Below are positions 44,131 to 55,348 of a DNA stretch of 64,000 bases, piece by piece (the first letter of the stretch is position 1; the number at the start of each line of letters is the position of its first letter). The notes beneath the pieces were generated by a model. The model did not search any database, was not told where the DNA came from, and saw nothing but the letters and a program-made list of their open reading frames with translations. Made by a program: the position numbers and the translations under genes. Source of the DNA: Diplolepis rosae (lineage: Eukaryota > Arthropoda > Insecta > Hymenoptera > Diplolepididae); contig JAPYXD010000259.1 in the NCBI GenBank assembly GCA_030998225.1, positions 5,999,001 to 6,063,000 on the forward strand, in the 5' to 3' direction.

Positions 44131-44682
44131 AAGTCAGTTTCAAAGTATGTATAATTTTCCTATCCGAATTTTCCAGTAGGAAAGGTGTTTCAAATTTGTG
44201 CTATTCATTTTGAAGCATCTTTTCATACAATTTTTGATTCTGATGTAATATTGTAAAGCAAAGTTTACCAGTTAGAAGTAGATTTTAATCCTGTTAAGTC
44301 TGACTAAGCGACATACCAACGGGATTCGCTGCCTACGACCAAAGGCAACACAAGTTTCCGCTTGGTGGATACATAACGACAGGTCAGCTAATGTCATCAA
44401 CATAATGGACTGCTGGTAAAAGACGTACTTCATTTTTAACTGATTTTATAAACGTTTACTTACAATGCAAAATTTCCCGTATATGATACATTTTTCCAAC
44501 TTACCCACAATTTGATTATTATCATTTCATTTGATCTTTTATTGGTTTCGTGACCTAACTTTGCTTCAATGTTATCTGAAATTTCGTAAAATCATACAGA
44601 AATCTTGAAACATTTACTGAAATTCACAGATACGATGAATTATCACAAAAACACCTTTTAAAATATTTCAAATTAAAAAAAT

Positions 44683-46136
44683 CTGCCCGCTTCGCGGGCA
44701 CATTCTCATCGCGCGCTTCGCGTGCAGCTCGCTTCGCTCGCAAGTTTGAGCGCGCCTAGGGCGCGCGATTCGGTCGTCGCGCTTCGCGCTGCGCGCTCCG
44801 GAATTTTTGAACGTCGCGCTTCGCGCTCCGTTCCTTCTGGGCCTCGCGCTTCGCGCTCGGTCTTGTGCTCTTCGCATGCATTCAAGTTTATTTCTTATAA
44901 TTTCATACTGTAGCTCAAACCCATTTTATAATAATATTACAGATGATGTGAATTACACATTTTCTCAAAGTCACTCTATTTCTTTTTGAATTTAAGTGAA
45001 ACAGGAGATTCAATTTACTTAAGGCTCTATCAGCCTTAAGGAACACATTCTCATCATGACGCTCGCGCTTCGCGCTCGATTTTCTGTATACATTTCAGTA
45101 ACTTTTTAATAAATTACATGATTAAATTAATTTATTTTCTTCCAAATCTCTCAAAAAGAAAAAACAATCGTAGACTTTATTTAAGGAAACGATTTTGCAG
45201 AACAACGCTTATTTCGTATCTCACATATTTTGTTGAAAAAAATCGAATTTTTTTAATATTAAAAATCAAAACATAAAATATACATCCTGTCCCGAAATGT
45301 CTTAATGTGAATTTGTAACTCTCATTTAGGCAAACAATTTTCCATATAAACGTTTTTTTTGTATCTCACATATTTTGTCTAAAAAATGGAATTTTTGAAT
45401 TTTAAACGTATTTTTTGGAATTGAAACGAAAAATATATGTTTTATCAGAAAATGCGTCACACAAAATTTGTAGATCTTTTTGAAACGAACAACTTTGTAT
45501 TCTTACATTTTTTTCGTATTTTACATATTATTGTTAAAAAATTTAATTTTGGATTTTCAATAGTTTTTTTTTTAATTATAAAAAAAACTATGCATCTTAT
45601 GAAAAAATGTTACAATTCAAATTTGTAGGTCTTTATGTAGAAAATAATATTGTATCATAACGTTTTTTCGTATCTCGTATAATTTAACTGGAAAATGGAA
45701 TTTTGATATTGACTTTTTTCGAATTTGAATATGCTGTAACATTTCTAATTTTGATTTAATCAAAAAATGTTATCAGGATAATTTGTAGAGATTTATGAGA
45801 GCACTATCTAAAACCAGTATTGAAATTTTTGATTTTTTCAAAAAATTATTTTCAAAAACACAAAAGTAGTGCTCCATCCCTCAATTTTGATTGGATGTGG
45901 CTGGTTAACGAACTTGTCCTTACTTTTTCGGCTCCGATAAAGTGTGCCAAAGCTCAATTCAATCTGATAATTCTATCGAGAGTTATGCCGCACACGACCT
46001 ACAGACAGACAGACAGACACTTTCGTAAAAACCATTTTTTCTGACTCAGGGGGTCTCAAAACGTAAAGATTTGATGAAAATTTCGAAAGTCAGTTTTCAC
46101 ATAAAACCAATACCTTCTCATCCATGATGAGAATGT
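44683..46136 (-). mobile_element. Helentron/HINE-like element, long form, copy 3
   Basis: Reading from 46136: ACATTCTCATCATGGATGAG, (GTCT) tract at 46001-46019, the same internal order as copies 1 and 2, the first 3' module (CATGATGAGAATGT and hairpin CTTAAGGC) near 45025-45055, then the extension with GAGCGCGAAGCGCGAG-type repeats and the terminal GCCCGC-GAA-GCGGGC hairpin at 44685-44699. The same long form as copy 1, so the extension was replicated and not added twice. Confidence 0.65.
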
Positions 46137-46269
46137 AAAAAGACGAATATCTGAATTTTAAAATAATTACACCCACCGAGAACAATGTCAACATTTTGAC
46201 AAATTAGATGCAAGCTTATATACTCTAATAGAAATTTTGAAAAATATGTAATAATTCAGTAACTTTTAA

Positions 46270-47420
46270 TGTATTTTTTTAGTACTCGCATGTATTTCAA
46301 GATATTTCAAGGTACTTCAGGATATTTCACATACTTCAAAATACTTTATATAGTTTGGAATATTTCTAAGGAATTTCAAAATATTTCATTTTACTGTATT
46401 TGAGAATATTTCAGATACTTCAAGATATTCCAGTGATTCCAAGATTTTTCTAAATATTCCGGTATATTTTAAGGTACTTTAATATACTCGAAAGTACTTG
46501 AGGATAATTTAAGGACTTCAATATATTTCTAGATATTTGAAGATACTTAAATATATTTCTAGGTACTCCAAGATATTTTACATAATCCTAAATAATTTAT
46601 AAAGTTTAAAATATTCTAAAGGAATTTCAACATATTTCATTTTGCTGTATTTGAGAATATTTCAGATACTTCGGTATATTTTGAATTTCTTTCAGGTACT
46701 CCAAATCATTCGAGTGATTCCAAGATTTTTCTAAATAATCCGGTATATTTTAAGGTACTTTAATATACTTGAAGGTACTTGAGAATAATTTAAGGACTTC
46801 AATATATCTCTAGATATTTAAAGATACTTAAATATATTTCAAGGTATTCCAAGATATTTTACATAATTCTAAATACTTTATAAAGTTTAAAATATTCTAA
46901 AGGAACTTCAAGGTATTTCGTTTTGCTGTATTTGAGGATATTTCAGATACTTCAGGATATTTTGAATTTCTTTCATGTACTTCAAGATATTTGATTTATT
47001 TCAGGATTTTTCTGAATACTCCAGTATATTTTAAGGTACTTTAATATACTTGAAGGTACTTGAGAATAATTTAAGTACTTCAATATATTTCTAGATATTT
47101 GAAGATACTTAAATATATTTCAAGGTACTTCAAGATATTTTACATAATTCGAAATACTTTATAAAGTTTAGAATATTCCAAAGGAATTTCAAGACATTTC
47201 ATTTTTCTGTGTGTGAGGATATTTCCGATACTTCGAGATATTTTGAATTTCTTTCAGTCACTTCAAGATATTTGATTGATTTCTGGATTTTTCTGAATAC
47301 TTCGGTATATTTTAAAGTACTTTAATATACTTGAAGGTGCTTGAGGATAATTTAAGGACTAAGATATTTTATTTCACTATATTTAAGAATATTTCAGATA
47401 CTTCAGAATATCTCAAAGGT
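46270..47420. repeat. minisatellite with ~280-bp higher-order repeat
   Basis: Short units related to TATTTCAAGGTACTTCAAGA (about 20 bp) are organised into four longer repeats. The landmark TTTTGCTGTATTTGAG occurs at about 46389, 46639, 46918 and 47201 (spacings about 250, 279 and 283). Other landmarks (CCGGTATATTTTAAGGTACT, a CTTGAAGGTACTTGAGAATA block) keep the same period. Non-coding. Confidence 0.8.
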
Positions 47421-49315
47421 TTAGTTCTTTTCGCCATAAGAGCACTGTTTATTTATTTGTCTGATCAGGCGTCTACGCAATCGTACCGGAAGGTCCCAGA
47501 ATAATGCTTTGCAAATCGCATAAATTAATCTGTCTTACGGTTGAATGCGACAAAGGTATTTTCTGTTTGCCTTTAAGGCGTAACACGGTGGAGTATCAGA
47601 GAAATATTTATTTACGGCGTGATTCTATTATTTCTAGGGAAGAATATCTTGATTAACACATGCAAGATGGAAAATAGGTTGTGACTGACATTATCTTTTA
47701 AAAAGTGACTGCGATCTCTTAAGAAACGTAAACGTTATTAAGCCTTAAATGGAAAACCCTAAAGTGTGATAATCAAACATCCTTAGGTATCTTGTTAGTC
47801 CAAGATTGAAACATAACTGTAATTTAATACGTTACGAAGAAAATTCTTGCTTCATAAGCGAACTAACTTAGCTGTTTAACTCTTACAACTGATTGATATT
47901 GAATTTCGTTCAATTTACAAATTTAATAACAATTTAAAAATTGCTAACCATATAAAAATTATATTTTTATATATGTAACGTCGACCGAAGCTATTTAGGA
48001 TACGCTAGTTATTTATACCTAAAATCAGCATTACAAGGTGTTCGAATTATATTCACTTTATTTTTGTTGGTCGCATAAAATCTACAAATATTAACCATAC
48101 ACTTTAAAGTCGCCAAAAATGCATGACAAAGTTTCTTTTTGATGCTACGGGGTAAGATTCTCCCCAATTCGTGAGGTTCTCGGAGAAAAAGGTCTTATTT
48201 TTTTTCAAAATTTTTTATTTTAACACATCCCCATCCCCCAAGATTACATAAGAATTAACATGGGAAAATCTCAGATTTTCGGAAAATTTAGTTTATTAAT
48301 CAGGGTTTGAAGCTATCATTGAAATATTTTCAGCATCTCTTAAGAAATAGTTTTAGTTTGTTTAAATAATTCATTTTTTAAAAAGTGTCATTTTTCTTCT
48401 TTTGATAGGATTATTAATCATTTTTAAGAACAATAAATTTGGTTTAAATTTTTTTCCAACTGTTTAAACAAATAATGATAAACTATTTGTAATTAATTGT
48501 CTCATCAATTGCAAAAAAATTAAATTTTTTCACAGATACTTTTACAAAAAATTGTTTGAACAAGTGAGAATTTAGATTTTGAAAAAAATAGGATCTTATT
48601 CTTTCCGGGAACTTTAAAAATTAGGGGGGGGGGGGAGTCGTGTCCCAACAGAATAAAATTTGATTTTGGAACATTCTAATACAATATTAAAATTTTTTCT
48701 AAAAATAATATAAAATACGTCAAAATTATACATAAAACTACTTCAAGATGAAGTGTTTTAGTCGATTTTTGAGGAAGATATTGTAAAAGAAATCCAAATT
48801 TCAAACAATTATAAAATTATAAAAACACATTAGAAATACAAAGAAATAAAATCGCGTCTTTTGTCCCAGAATAGCCCTAGTGTACGATACGACTCAAATT
48901 TTAAAATATTTTGAATAATATCACACCTGATTTTCAATTTCTGTTAGTTTCCTTACTGTAAGTTTGTTGAACTCTAAAATCCAATTTCCCGTTCTGTCGA
49001 AAACCAAACTAGGAATAATACTAAGTGTGAAATCTTGCGTCACCTTTCAACAACAGACATTATGATTTCTCATTCTACTAACAGACTATGAGTTCACTGT
49101 ACTCTAAGATTATGAAATGATTCACATGTAAAAGCAGTATTTGGAATTACAATGACATAAAACACACTTTTCAAAACATCAGTTTAACATTATAATCATT
49201 GAAAATGTGAATCATAAACTTTAAAATCTTACTTAATAAAAACTGTTTTATCTAATAATTTAATAAACACATTCTGATCGCCGCAGAAAGAATACATCCA
49301 AAGAAGTAATTAAAT
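47421..49315. other. AT-rich region without recognisable genes
   Basis: A G-run of 13 lies at 48624-48636. No ORF or repeat pair that I can support. Confidence 0.5.
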
Positions 49316-49935
49316 ATATAACTGAGAAGATAATTAAAAATTTTAAGAATTCGAAAGTAATCCAATCCCCAAAATACAAAAAACACAACCAAATTTTGAC
49401 CAAAATCACAAGTAAAAAAAAAAAACTTTGAGAAAACAAACAAAAAAGGAGGAAATAAAAAAGAAGGCAACCTTCTCAAACCCCTTCCTTCTTTTTCTTT
49501 CTTTCGTCCTTCTTTGTCTCTACTCCCACCACCATTTACACAAATAAAATTCAAACTACTCGCCGACGTTTCAGTGCTCTTCCAGCACCCTCTTCAAAGC
49601 TGCAACACTAAAAAAAAAAAATTTGTTCGTCGGCGAGTAGTTTGAATTTTATTTATGTAAATGGTGGTGGGAGTAGAGACAAAAAAGAACGAAAGAAAGA
49701 AAAAGAAGGAAGGGGTTCTGGAAGGATGCCTTCTTTTTTCTTTCCTCCTTTTTTGTTTGTTTTCACAAAGTTTTTTTTTTTCTACTTGTGATTTTGGTCC
49801 AAATTTGGTTGTGTTTTTTGTATTTTGGGGATTCGATTACTTTCGAATTCTTGAAATTTTTAATTGTGATTTTGTTTGGACGTTGAGAGGAATCCGGGTC
49901 CGTAGTGATGCGAGTTCGAGTTCAGGTTTAAACTA
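49316..49935. repeat. GAAGGCAACCTTC repeat, copy 2, as a palindrome
   Basis: Arms 49330-49580 and 49626-49868 pair (AAAACACAACCAAATTTTGA with its complement, CTCTACTCCCACCACCATTT with its complement). The 45-bp loop end on the minus strand contains TTTGAAGAGG-GTGCT-GGAAG-AGCAC-TGAAACGTCGG (49561-49603), a hairpin-GAAACGT motif similar to those at 34 and 57.6 kb. The ORFs on either arm are low-complexity lysine- or phenylalanine-rich artefacts. Confidence 0.7.
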
Positions 49936-50004
49936 AGAAGATATTTGAAATTAATTTTTTCGACCCTCCCTAATGGTCAAAATAGCGACACAGTAAATTA
50001 AGGA

Positions 50005-50545
50005 TAATATTTTTTCTACTAACGGATCATAAAGTGCATTTTATTACCCCCTGCGGGGCAAACAATAGTATATTGTGCAACTAGGAAAATAAATGTTTTC
50101 TCCGTGTTGCACACAACTTTTTTTCTACTGGGGGGGTCGAAAAATGTATTTGTTTGACCTGCAGGGGGCAATAAAATACACATTATGACCCGCTAGTAGA
50201 AAAATCCATTTTGGCCCCCCAGTAGAGAAAGAATCATGTGCAATACGGGAAAACGAGTTTATTTTACTCATGTGATTGTTCCCCTCGCTCAAACTTCACA
50301 CTCGCAAAATAAACTTTTTTCCCCTAGTTGCACAATAGTACATTGTGCAACTAGGAAAAAAAAATGTATTTTGCGAGTGTGGAGTTTGATGCCCGAGCAA
50401 AGCGAGGGTAACAACCACACGAGTAAAATAAATGTTTTTCCCGTGTTGCACACGATTTTTTTTCTACTAGCGGGTCAGAAAGCGGATTTGTTTGCCCCGC
50501 ACGGGGCAATAAAGTCCACTTTATGGCCCGCTAGTAGAAAATATA
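50005..50545. repeat. GCGAGTGTGAAG repeat family, inverted pair
   Basis: Two copies meet head to head at CTAGTTGCACAATAGTACAT (about 50327-50345). Each has GCGAGTGTG, CCCGAGCAAAGCGAGGG, CACACGAGTAAAATAAA, GTTGCACACGA and TTTTTTTCTACTAGCGGG. Short GCCCCGCACGGGGCAATAA hairpins lie near 50495. Confidence 0.75.
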
Positions 50546-50547
50546 AT

Positions 50548-50760
50548 TTAAAGGGATCTTCCACTGCGCGGGCCCAGAAAAACGCTTTCTTTATGAATTG
50601 TTTTTACGGGAAGTATATTATTAATCAATATAATGTTAATCAGCATTAAATATTGTATCTTTTAACATGTAGAAACAAATTTTTTTTTAGATTTTTCACA
50701 CTTTACGATATAGTTTGTTAAAACCAACACCTCGAAAATTTTGATATTCAAAAAATAAAA
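50548..50760. mobile_element. TTAAAGGGAT element, 5' part, copy 1
   Basis: Starts TTAAAGGGATCTTCCACTG and runs parallel to 51226-51440 (AACGCTTTCTTTATGAATTG, a TCAGCATTAAATATTGTATC block, CGATATAGTTTGTT). It breaks into the GCGAGTG repeat at about 50760. Confidence 0.6.
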
Positions 50761-50764
50761 TAAA

Positions 50765-51225
50765 AATTCATAAAGTGAATTTTAATGCCCCCTGCGGGGC
50801 AAACAATAGTATATTGTGCAACTAAGAAAATAAATGTTTTCCCCGTGTTGCACACGACTTTTTTTCTACTGGGGGGTCGAAAAATGTATTTTTCTACTAG
50901 CGGGCCATAAAGTGGACTTTATTGCCCCGTGCGGAGCAAACAAATCCATTTTCTGACTCCATAGTAGAAAAAAAATCGTGTGCAACACGGGAAAAACATT
51001 TATTTTCCCTAGTTGCACAATATACTATTGTTTGACCTACAGGGGGCAATAAAATACTCATTATGATCCGCTAGTAGAAAAATCCATTTTTTCCCCCCAG
51101 TAGAAAAAGAATCATGTGCAATACAGGAAAAAAAGTTTATATTACTCGTATGGTGTTGCCCTCGCTCAAACTTCACACTCGCAAAATAAACTTTCTTTTC
51201 CCTGGTCGCACAATGTACTGTTGTT
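50765..51225. repeat. GCGAGTGTGAAG repeat family, further copies
   Basis: Inverted and partial copies, with GCAACTAAGAAAATAAATG, CGTGTTGCACACGA, and a mirrored GCGAGTGTGAAGTTTGAGCG at about 51170-51185. Flanked by the two TTAAAGGGAT elements. Confidence 0.65.
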
Positions 51226-51686
51226 TTAAAGGGATAGTCCACTGTGTGGTACCAAAAAAACGCTTTCTTTATGAATTGTTTTTATGGAAAGTATTTTAAT
51301 AATCAATATAATTTTAATCAGCATTAAATATTGTATCTTTCAACATGTAGAAAAAAATTTTTATTTTTCATATTCGACGATATAGTTTGTTGAAAACGGC
51401 ACCTTGAAAAAGGCCCCCTTATAGTCCCGGTGATTATCGAGTAGATTCTTTAAAATCACCTGAGCTGTCCGAAAAAAAGTGATTTTTAGAAAAATGCGTT
51501 TAAAGTTTTGGAAACATTTGATGATTGCTCTGCCCTTCTCCCAGAAATTAGCTGTACCATTTAAAATACTTTGCATTGAGTCCTGAAATTTTTTCAAAAT
51601 AATTTATCATTTTTTTATTTTTGAATAAAGAAATAAAATTGAAAAATCGTATTTTTCGAAGCCATCACGGTCCACTACCCCCTTAA
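51226..51686. mobile_element. TTAA-flanked element (AGGGATAGTCCACTG ends), copy 2
   Basis: TTAA at 51226-51229 and 51683-51686. The termini AGGGATAGTCCACTGTG and, on the right, GGGGGTAGTGGACCGTG are inverted and imperfect. 461 bp. The minus ORF 51361-51597 has no recognised similarity and starts inside the element. Confidence 0.65.
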
Positions 51687-51779
51687 TCAATATCCGTTTA
51701 ATGCATAGTTTGTCATAATTCGACACAAAGTGTCATTTTACTGAAAAGAAAATTTCCAAGAATTTGGTAAAACGAGAAG

Positions 51780-52760
51780 GCATTAATAGTACATTGTGCA
51801 ACTACACGCAGAAAAAAGATCAGTAAAATTTACAGGAAGTTCGGTACTTATTTGGACAACATGACTTTTTAGTCAATTTTACAAGAAGTTGAGTTCAATC
51901 AACAGATTTTCTGTACAATTCACTTAGCGTACAGTACAATCAACTTAACTAGGATTTTTTCGTATTCAGTAGATTTTACTGGACGCTAAGTGAATTGTAC
52001 AGAAAATCTGTTGATTGAACTCAACTTCTTGTAAAATTTACTAAAAAGTCATGTTGTCCAAATAAGCCCCGAACTTCCTGTAAATTTTACTGATCTTTTC
52101 TCTGCGTGTAGGGAAAAAAAAATTTATTTTGCGAGTGTGAAGTTTTATGCCCGAGCAAAGCGAGGGTAACAACCACACGAGTAAAATAAATGTTTTTCCC
52201 GTGTTGCACACGATTTTTTTTCTACTAGCGGGTCAGAAAGTGGATTTGTTTTGCCCCGCACGGGGCAATAAAGTCCACTTTATGGTAAAATTTACAGGAA
52301 GTTCGGTACTTATTTGGACAACATGACTTTTTAGTCAATTTTACAAGAAGTTGAGTTGAATCAACAGATTTTCTGTACAATTCACTTAGCGTACAGTACA
52401 ATCAACTTAACTAGGATTTTTTCGTATTCAGTAGATTTTACTGGACGCTAAGTGAATTGTACAGAAAATCTGTTGATTGAACTCAACTTCTTGTAAAATT
52501 TACTAAAAAGTCATGTTGTCCAAATAAGTACCGAACTTCCTGTAAATTTTACTGATCTTTTCTCTGCGTGTAGGGAAAAAAAAATTTATTTTGCGAGTGT
52601 GAAGTTTTATGCCCGAGCAAAGCGAGGGTAACAACCACACGAGTAAAATAAATGTTTTTCCCGTGTTGCACACGATATTTTTTCTACTAGCGGGTCAGAA
52701 AGTGGATTTGTTTGCCCCGCACGGGGCAATAAAGTCCACTTTATGGCCCGCTAATAGAAA
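51780..52760. repeat. 462-bp tandem duplication covering a MITE and a GCGAGTG repeat
   Basis: The block beginning at about 51825 with AAATTTACAGGAAGTTCGG starts again at about 52287, offset 462. The two copies differ at only a few bases. The junction is TTTATGG|TAAAATTTAC at 52285. Each unit holds most of the CACGCAGA MITE followed by the GCGAGTGTGAAG repeat. Only the first has the MITE's left terminus. Confidence 0.8.
51805..52108. mobile_element. CACGCAGA-type palindromic MITE, TA target
   Basis: The ends CACGCAGAAAAAAGATC and its complement are flanked by TA (51803-51804, 52109-52110). Uninterrupted copies of the host repeat read GTGCAACTAGGAAAA at this point, confirming a TA duplication. 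The arms include CAGTAAAATTTACAGGAAGT and a TTGAACTCAACTTCTTG block, mirrored. The end sequence resembles the CACGGA family. Confidence 0.8.
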
Positions 52761-53495
52761 AAAAATATTAAGCAATATTTAAAAATGGTCTACCCGAACT
52801 GACAATGCGTAAGTCCAGTTGAACTAATCCTATGATAAATAATACGAGGAGAAAATTGAACTCAAATACGTTTAATGGTCACCGCGGGTTCATTAATCCG
52901 GATGGAGTTGTCGCTGAGTGCTAGACTCGCTTAATGAAAACATGAAAGACATGTTACTCTGGTCAGTACAGAGATAACAGAATGCAATAAAAGTCCTTGC
53001 TCTCTACTGCAAGAAATTATATTAAAATATAATCAAGAATCATACTGAAAATTTTAAATTATTCTACAATTATACTTATTTTGTCTAATATTCTTATATG
53101 TAACAGTTCTATTAATTAATTAATATACATTATTTATCCATAAAGAATTTCAAAATTTTATATAAAAATAGAGTTTTAATTAAAAAATAATTTTTCTGAA
53201 GAGAACCATATTCTTTTAGCTCCAAAAAGAGCTCAATACTATCAAAAAGATATTGATAAGTAAAAAATCTATGCTCAATTTTCAAAAAAAAATTTTTAAT
53301 TCTAGTTCTTCTGCAAATCAAGATAAACAAAATTTCCTAGTGTTTTTTAGGAATAATATTTAAAAGGTAAAAATGTAAAAATACATGCCTATATACGTAT
53401 ACAAATAAATTTATATTTTCGATGAATATGTACAACTTATGTTTATAATAATATCCATAGTTTTTAAAAGATATAATTTCTTATCACCCTGACAA
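52761..53495. other. AT-rich stretch, probably 3' flank of the minus-strand gene
   Basis: No repeat was recognised. It may include the 3' UTR of the gene at 53614, but I see no clear AATAAA on the minus strand close to the stop. Confidence 0.4.
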
Positions 53496-53552
53496 TTTAT
53501 ACAATTTATACAATTTATACAATTTATACAATTTTTACAATTTTTACAATAG
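53496..53552. repeat. ACAATTTAT tandem repeat
   Basis: About five to six units of TACAATTTAT/TACAATTTTT in tandem, 60 bp downstream of the gene's stop codon. Confidence 0.85.
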
Positions 53553-53613
53553 TACATATAATAGTAAAAGTACTGTGAGTTTTAAAACTAATTATAATAC
53601 ATTAGTTCTAAGA

Positions 53614-53990
53614 TTAGTTGGCCCTGACATTGTGATTCTGACAGTGGGTATTTTGGGTATTTTGGCTACTTTGGCTATTTTGGCTATTTTGGCCTGTGAT
53701 GCATTCCTTGAACGGTTTAGTAAGTTTTCCAAGACACTCATTTAATATTCGAGAAGCTACACGTCGTTGACGGTGCCTTGGGTCTAAAAATATCACTTCG
53801 GGAAAATTAGGATGACCTTCACCGGCGACATAAGCCACAGTGACGTCTGGATTCATATCATATGGCTGATTGGGAACAAGTGGAGCATTTCCAACAGTAT
53901 CAAGTGCTTGCATACGTGGTGCATCTATAGGTTCATCATCAACAACCTTTGCAGAAGATATTCTCGGAAAAGATTTTTGCCGTGCACAAT
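53614..53990 (-). CDS. exon 2 of a putative secreted protein gene
   Basis: The last coding exon of a two-exon gene. The minus strand shows a strong acceptor (TGTTTTGTTTTACAG, exon from 53990) and an open frame to TAA at 53614, giving 124 residues plus the split codon. The sequence is protein-like: ARQKSFPRISSAKVVDDEPI, then PLVPNQPYDMNPDVTVAYVA, EGHPNFPEVIFLDPRHRQRR, ILNECLGKLTKPFKECITG, and a Gln/Asn/Ser-rich tail (QNSQNSQSSQNTQNTHC). Four cysteines are present. The phase-1 junction matches exon 1 at 62190-62247. The assembled product is 144 aa with a signal peptide and no membrane segment. No family is recognised. A small secreted or venom-like factor is possible but unproven. The N/Q/S-rich tail comes from a short DNA repeat (53644-53690) and may vary between individuals. 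Confidence 0.55.
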
Positions 53991-54304
53991 CTGTAAAACA
54001 AAACATGTTTTCTAGAGTTAAAAATGTAATATTTTTATAAAAACCATAAAAGACATTATTTCCGAAAGGTGTTTTGTCACAACTTAAAAAAGCCTTAAAT
54101 ATTTTTTATCACAACATAATCTAGAGAAACAATTGGTTCATCCCCGCGTACTTTTAAAATATACTTGTCGCAAATTTTATCGAATTTTATTATCTCAAAC
54201 TAAATTACCATTGTGGCAATATTTAACTGAAAGTATCAGTATTGGTATATTGATCAAATAAAAAAATATCTGTTAAATAATCTGTACCTATATTCATTAG
54301 GTAG

Positions 54305-54976
54305 TTAAGGTAGTTCGTTCACGAAAATTAGACCTCAGTCAAAAATAGATAATTTTGCTTTCAAGAATAGCAATATTATTATTGAAGGGCTAATTTGGAA
54401 AATAAGAGATTATTTTTCATAAAAAAATTCTAAACACGAAAAAATAATTTTATTAATAAATTTTATTTTTGCCGAAACTTATTTTCTTATCGCTTCGAGA
54501 CAAATTTTAAAAAATGATGCGATTCTAATAAATCACAGTTCATTTCTTTAGGAAAAAGATTCTCTACAACTTGACCGTTTCCGATTTTTGAAAATGAATC
54601 AATTATTATCAAATACAGCAATTTGTTTATAAAAATTTTATTTTGATAAATTGTTTTTTCATAATTTCAGCCATTAGAGAATTTATTTTCAAAAATTGGA
54701 AACGGTCAAGTTGTAGAGAATCTTTTTCCTAAAAAAATGAACCGTGATTTATCAGAATCGCATCATTTTTAAAAATTTGGCTCGAAGTGATAAGAAAATA
54801 AGTTTGGGCAAAAATAAAATTTATTAATAAAATTATTTTTTCGTGTTTAGAATTTTTTGTATGAAAAATAATCTCTTATTTTTCAAATTAGCCCTTCAAT
54901 AATAATATTTCTATTCTTGAAAGCAAAATTATCTATTTTTGCCTGAGGTCTAATTTTCGTGAACGAAGTACCTTAA
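54305..54976. mobile_element. TTAA-flanked palindrome, TTAAGGTA family, copy 2
   Basis: TTAA at 54305-54308 and 54973-54976. The termini GGTAGTTCGTTCACGAAAAT and its near complement are the best preserved of the family. The arms match 39223-39895 throughout. It lies in the intron of the secreted-protein gene. Confidence 0.85.
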
Positions 54977-55316
54977 CAATTTTGAATATCAGACTTACTT
55001 CTATTGGATAAACTACTTACTCAATGCAAATAAAGTTTGCTAAGATCAAATAAATTCTTATTTGATTTAATTAAGACCTTTCTCTAATTAAAGGCGAAAT
55101 TCTAACATACCAAAATACAAGTTATTCTTAGATAAGATAAAATGTGAGGATTGTTAACAAATTTTTATCTTATCCAAGAAGTAATTAAATTGCACAAGAA
55201 GTTATTTATGAGGTCAAGATTAAAACTTTTTTTATATTAATTAAATTAATAATTTATAATACTTGGTACGTTTACATTGACTTTAGGATCCATAAATGAA
55301 GAAGTTTATTTAATCA

Positions 55317-55348
55317 GACTTTTCGGCTCTGATCGGAGCCCTTATCAG
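55317..55348 (-). other. hammerhead-like core motif, left arm (degenerate)
   Basis: The minus strand reads CTGATAA, a hairpin GGCTC-CGATCA-GAGCC, then GAAAAGTC. The mirror of 57631-57663, with two changes in conserved positions. Confidence 0.25.

Noticed and set aside
49252..49936. Two ORFs of 91-100 codons rich in Lys and Phe
   Set aside because: Low-complexity translation of polypurine/polypyrimidine tracts in a palindromic repeat.
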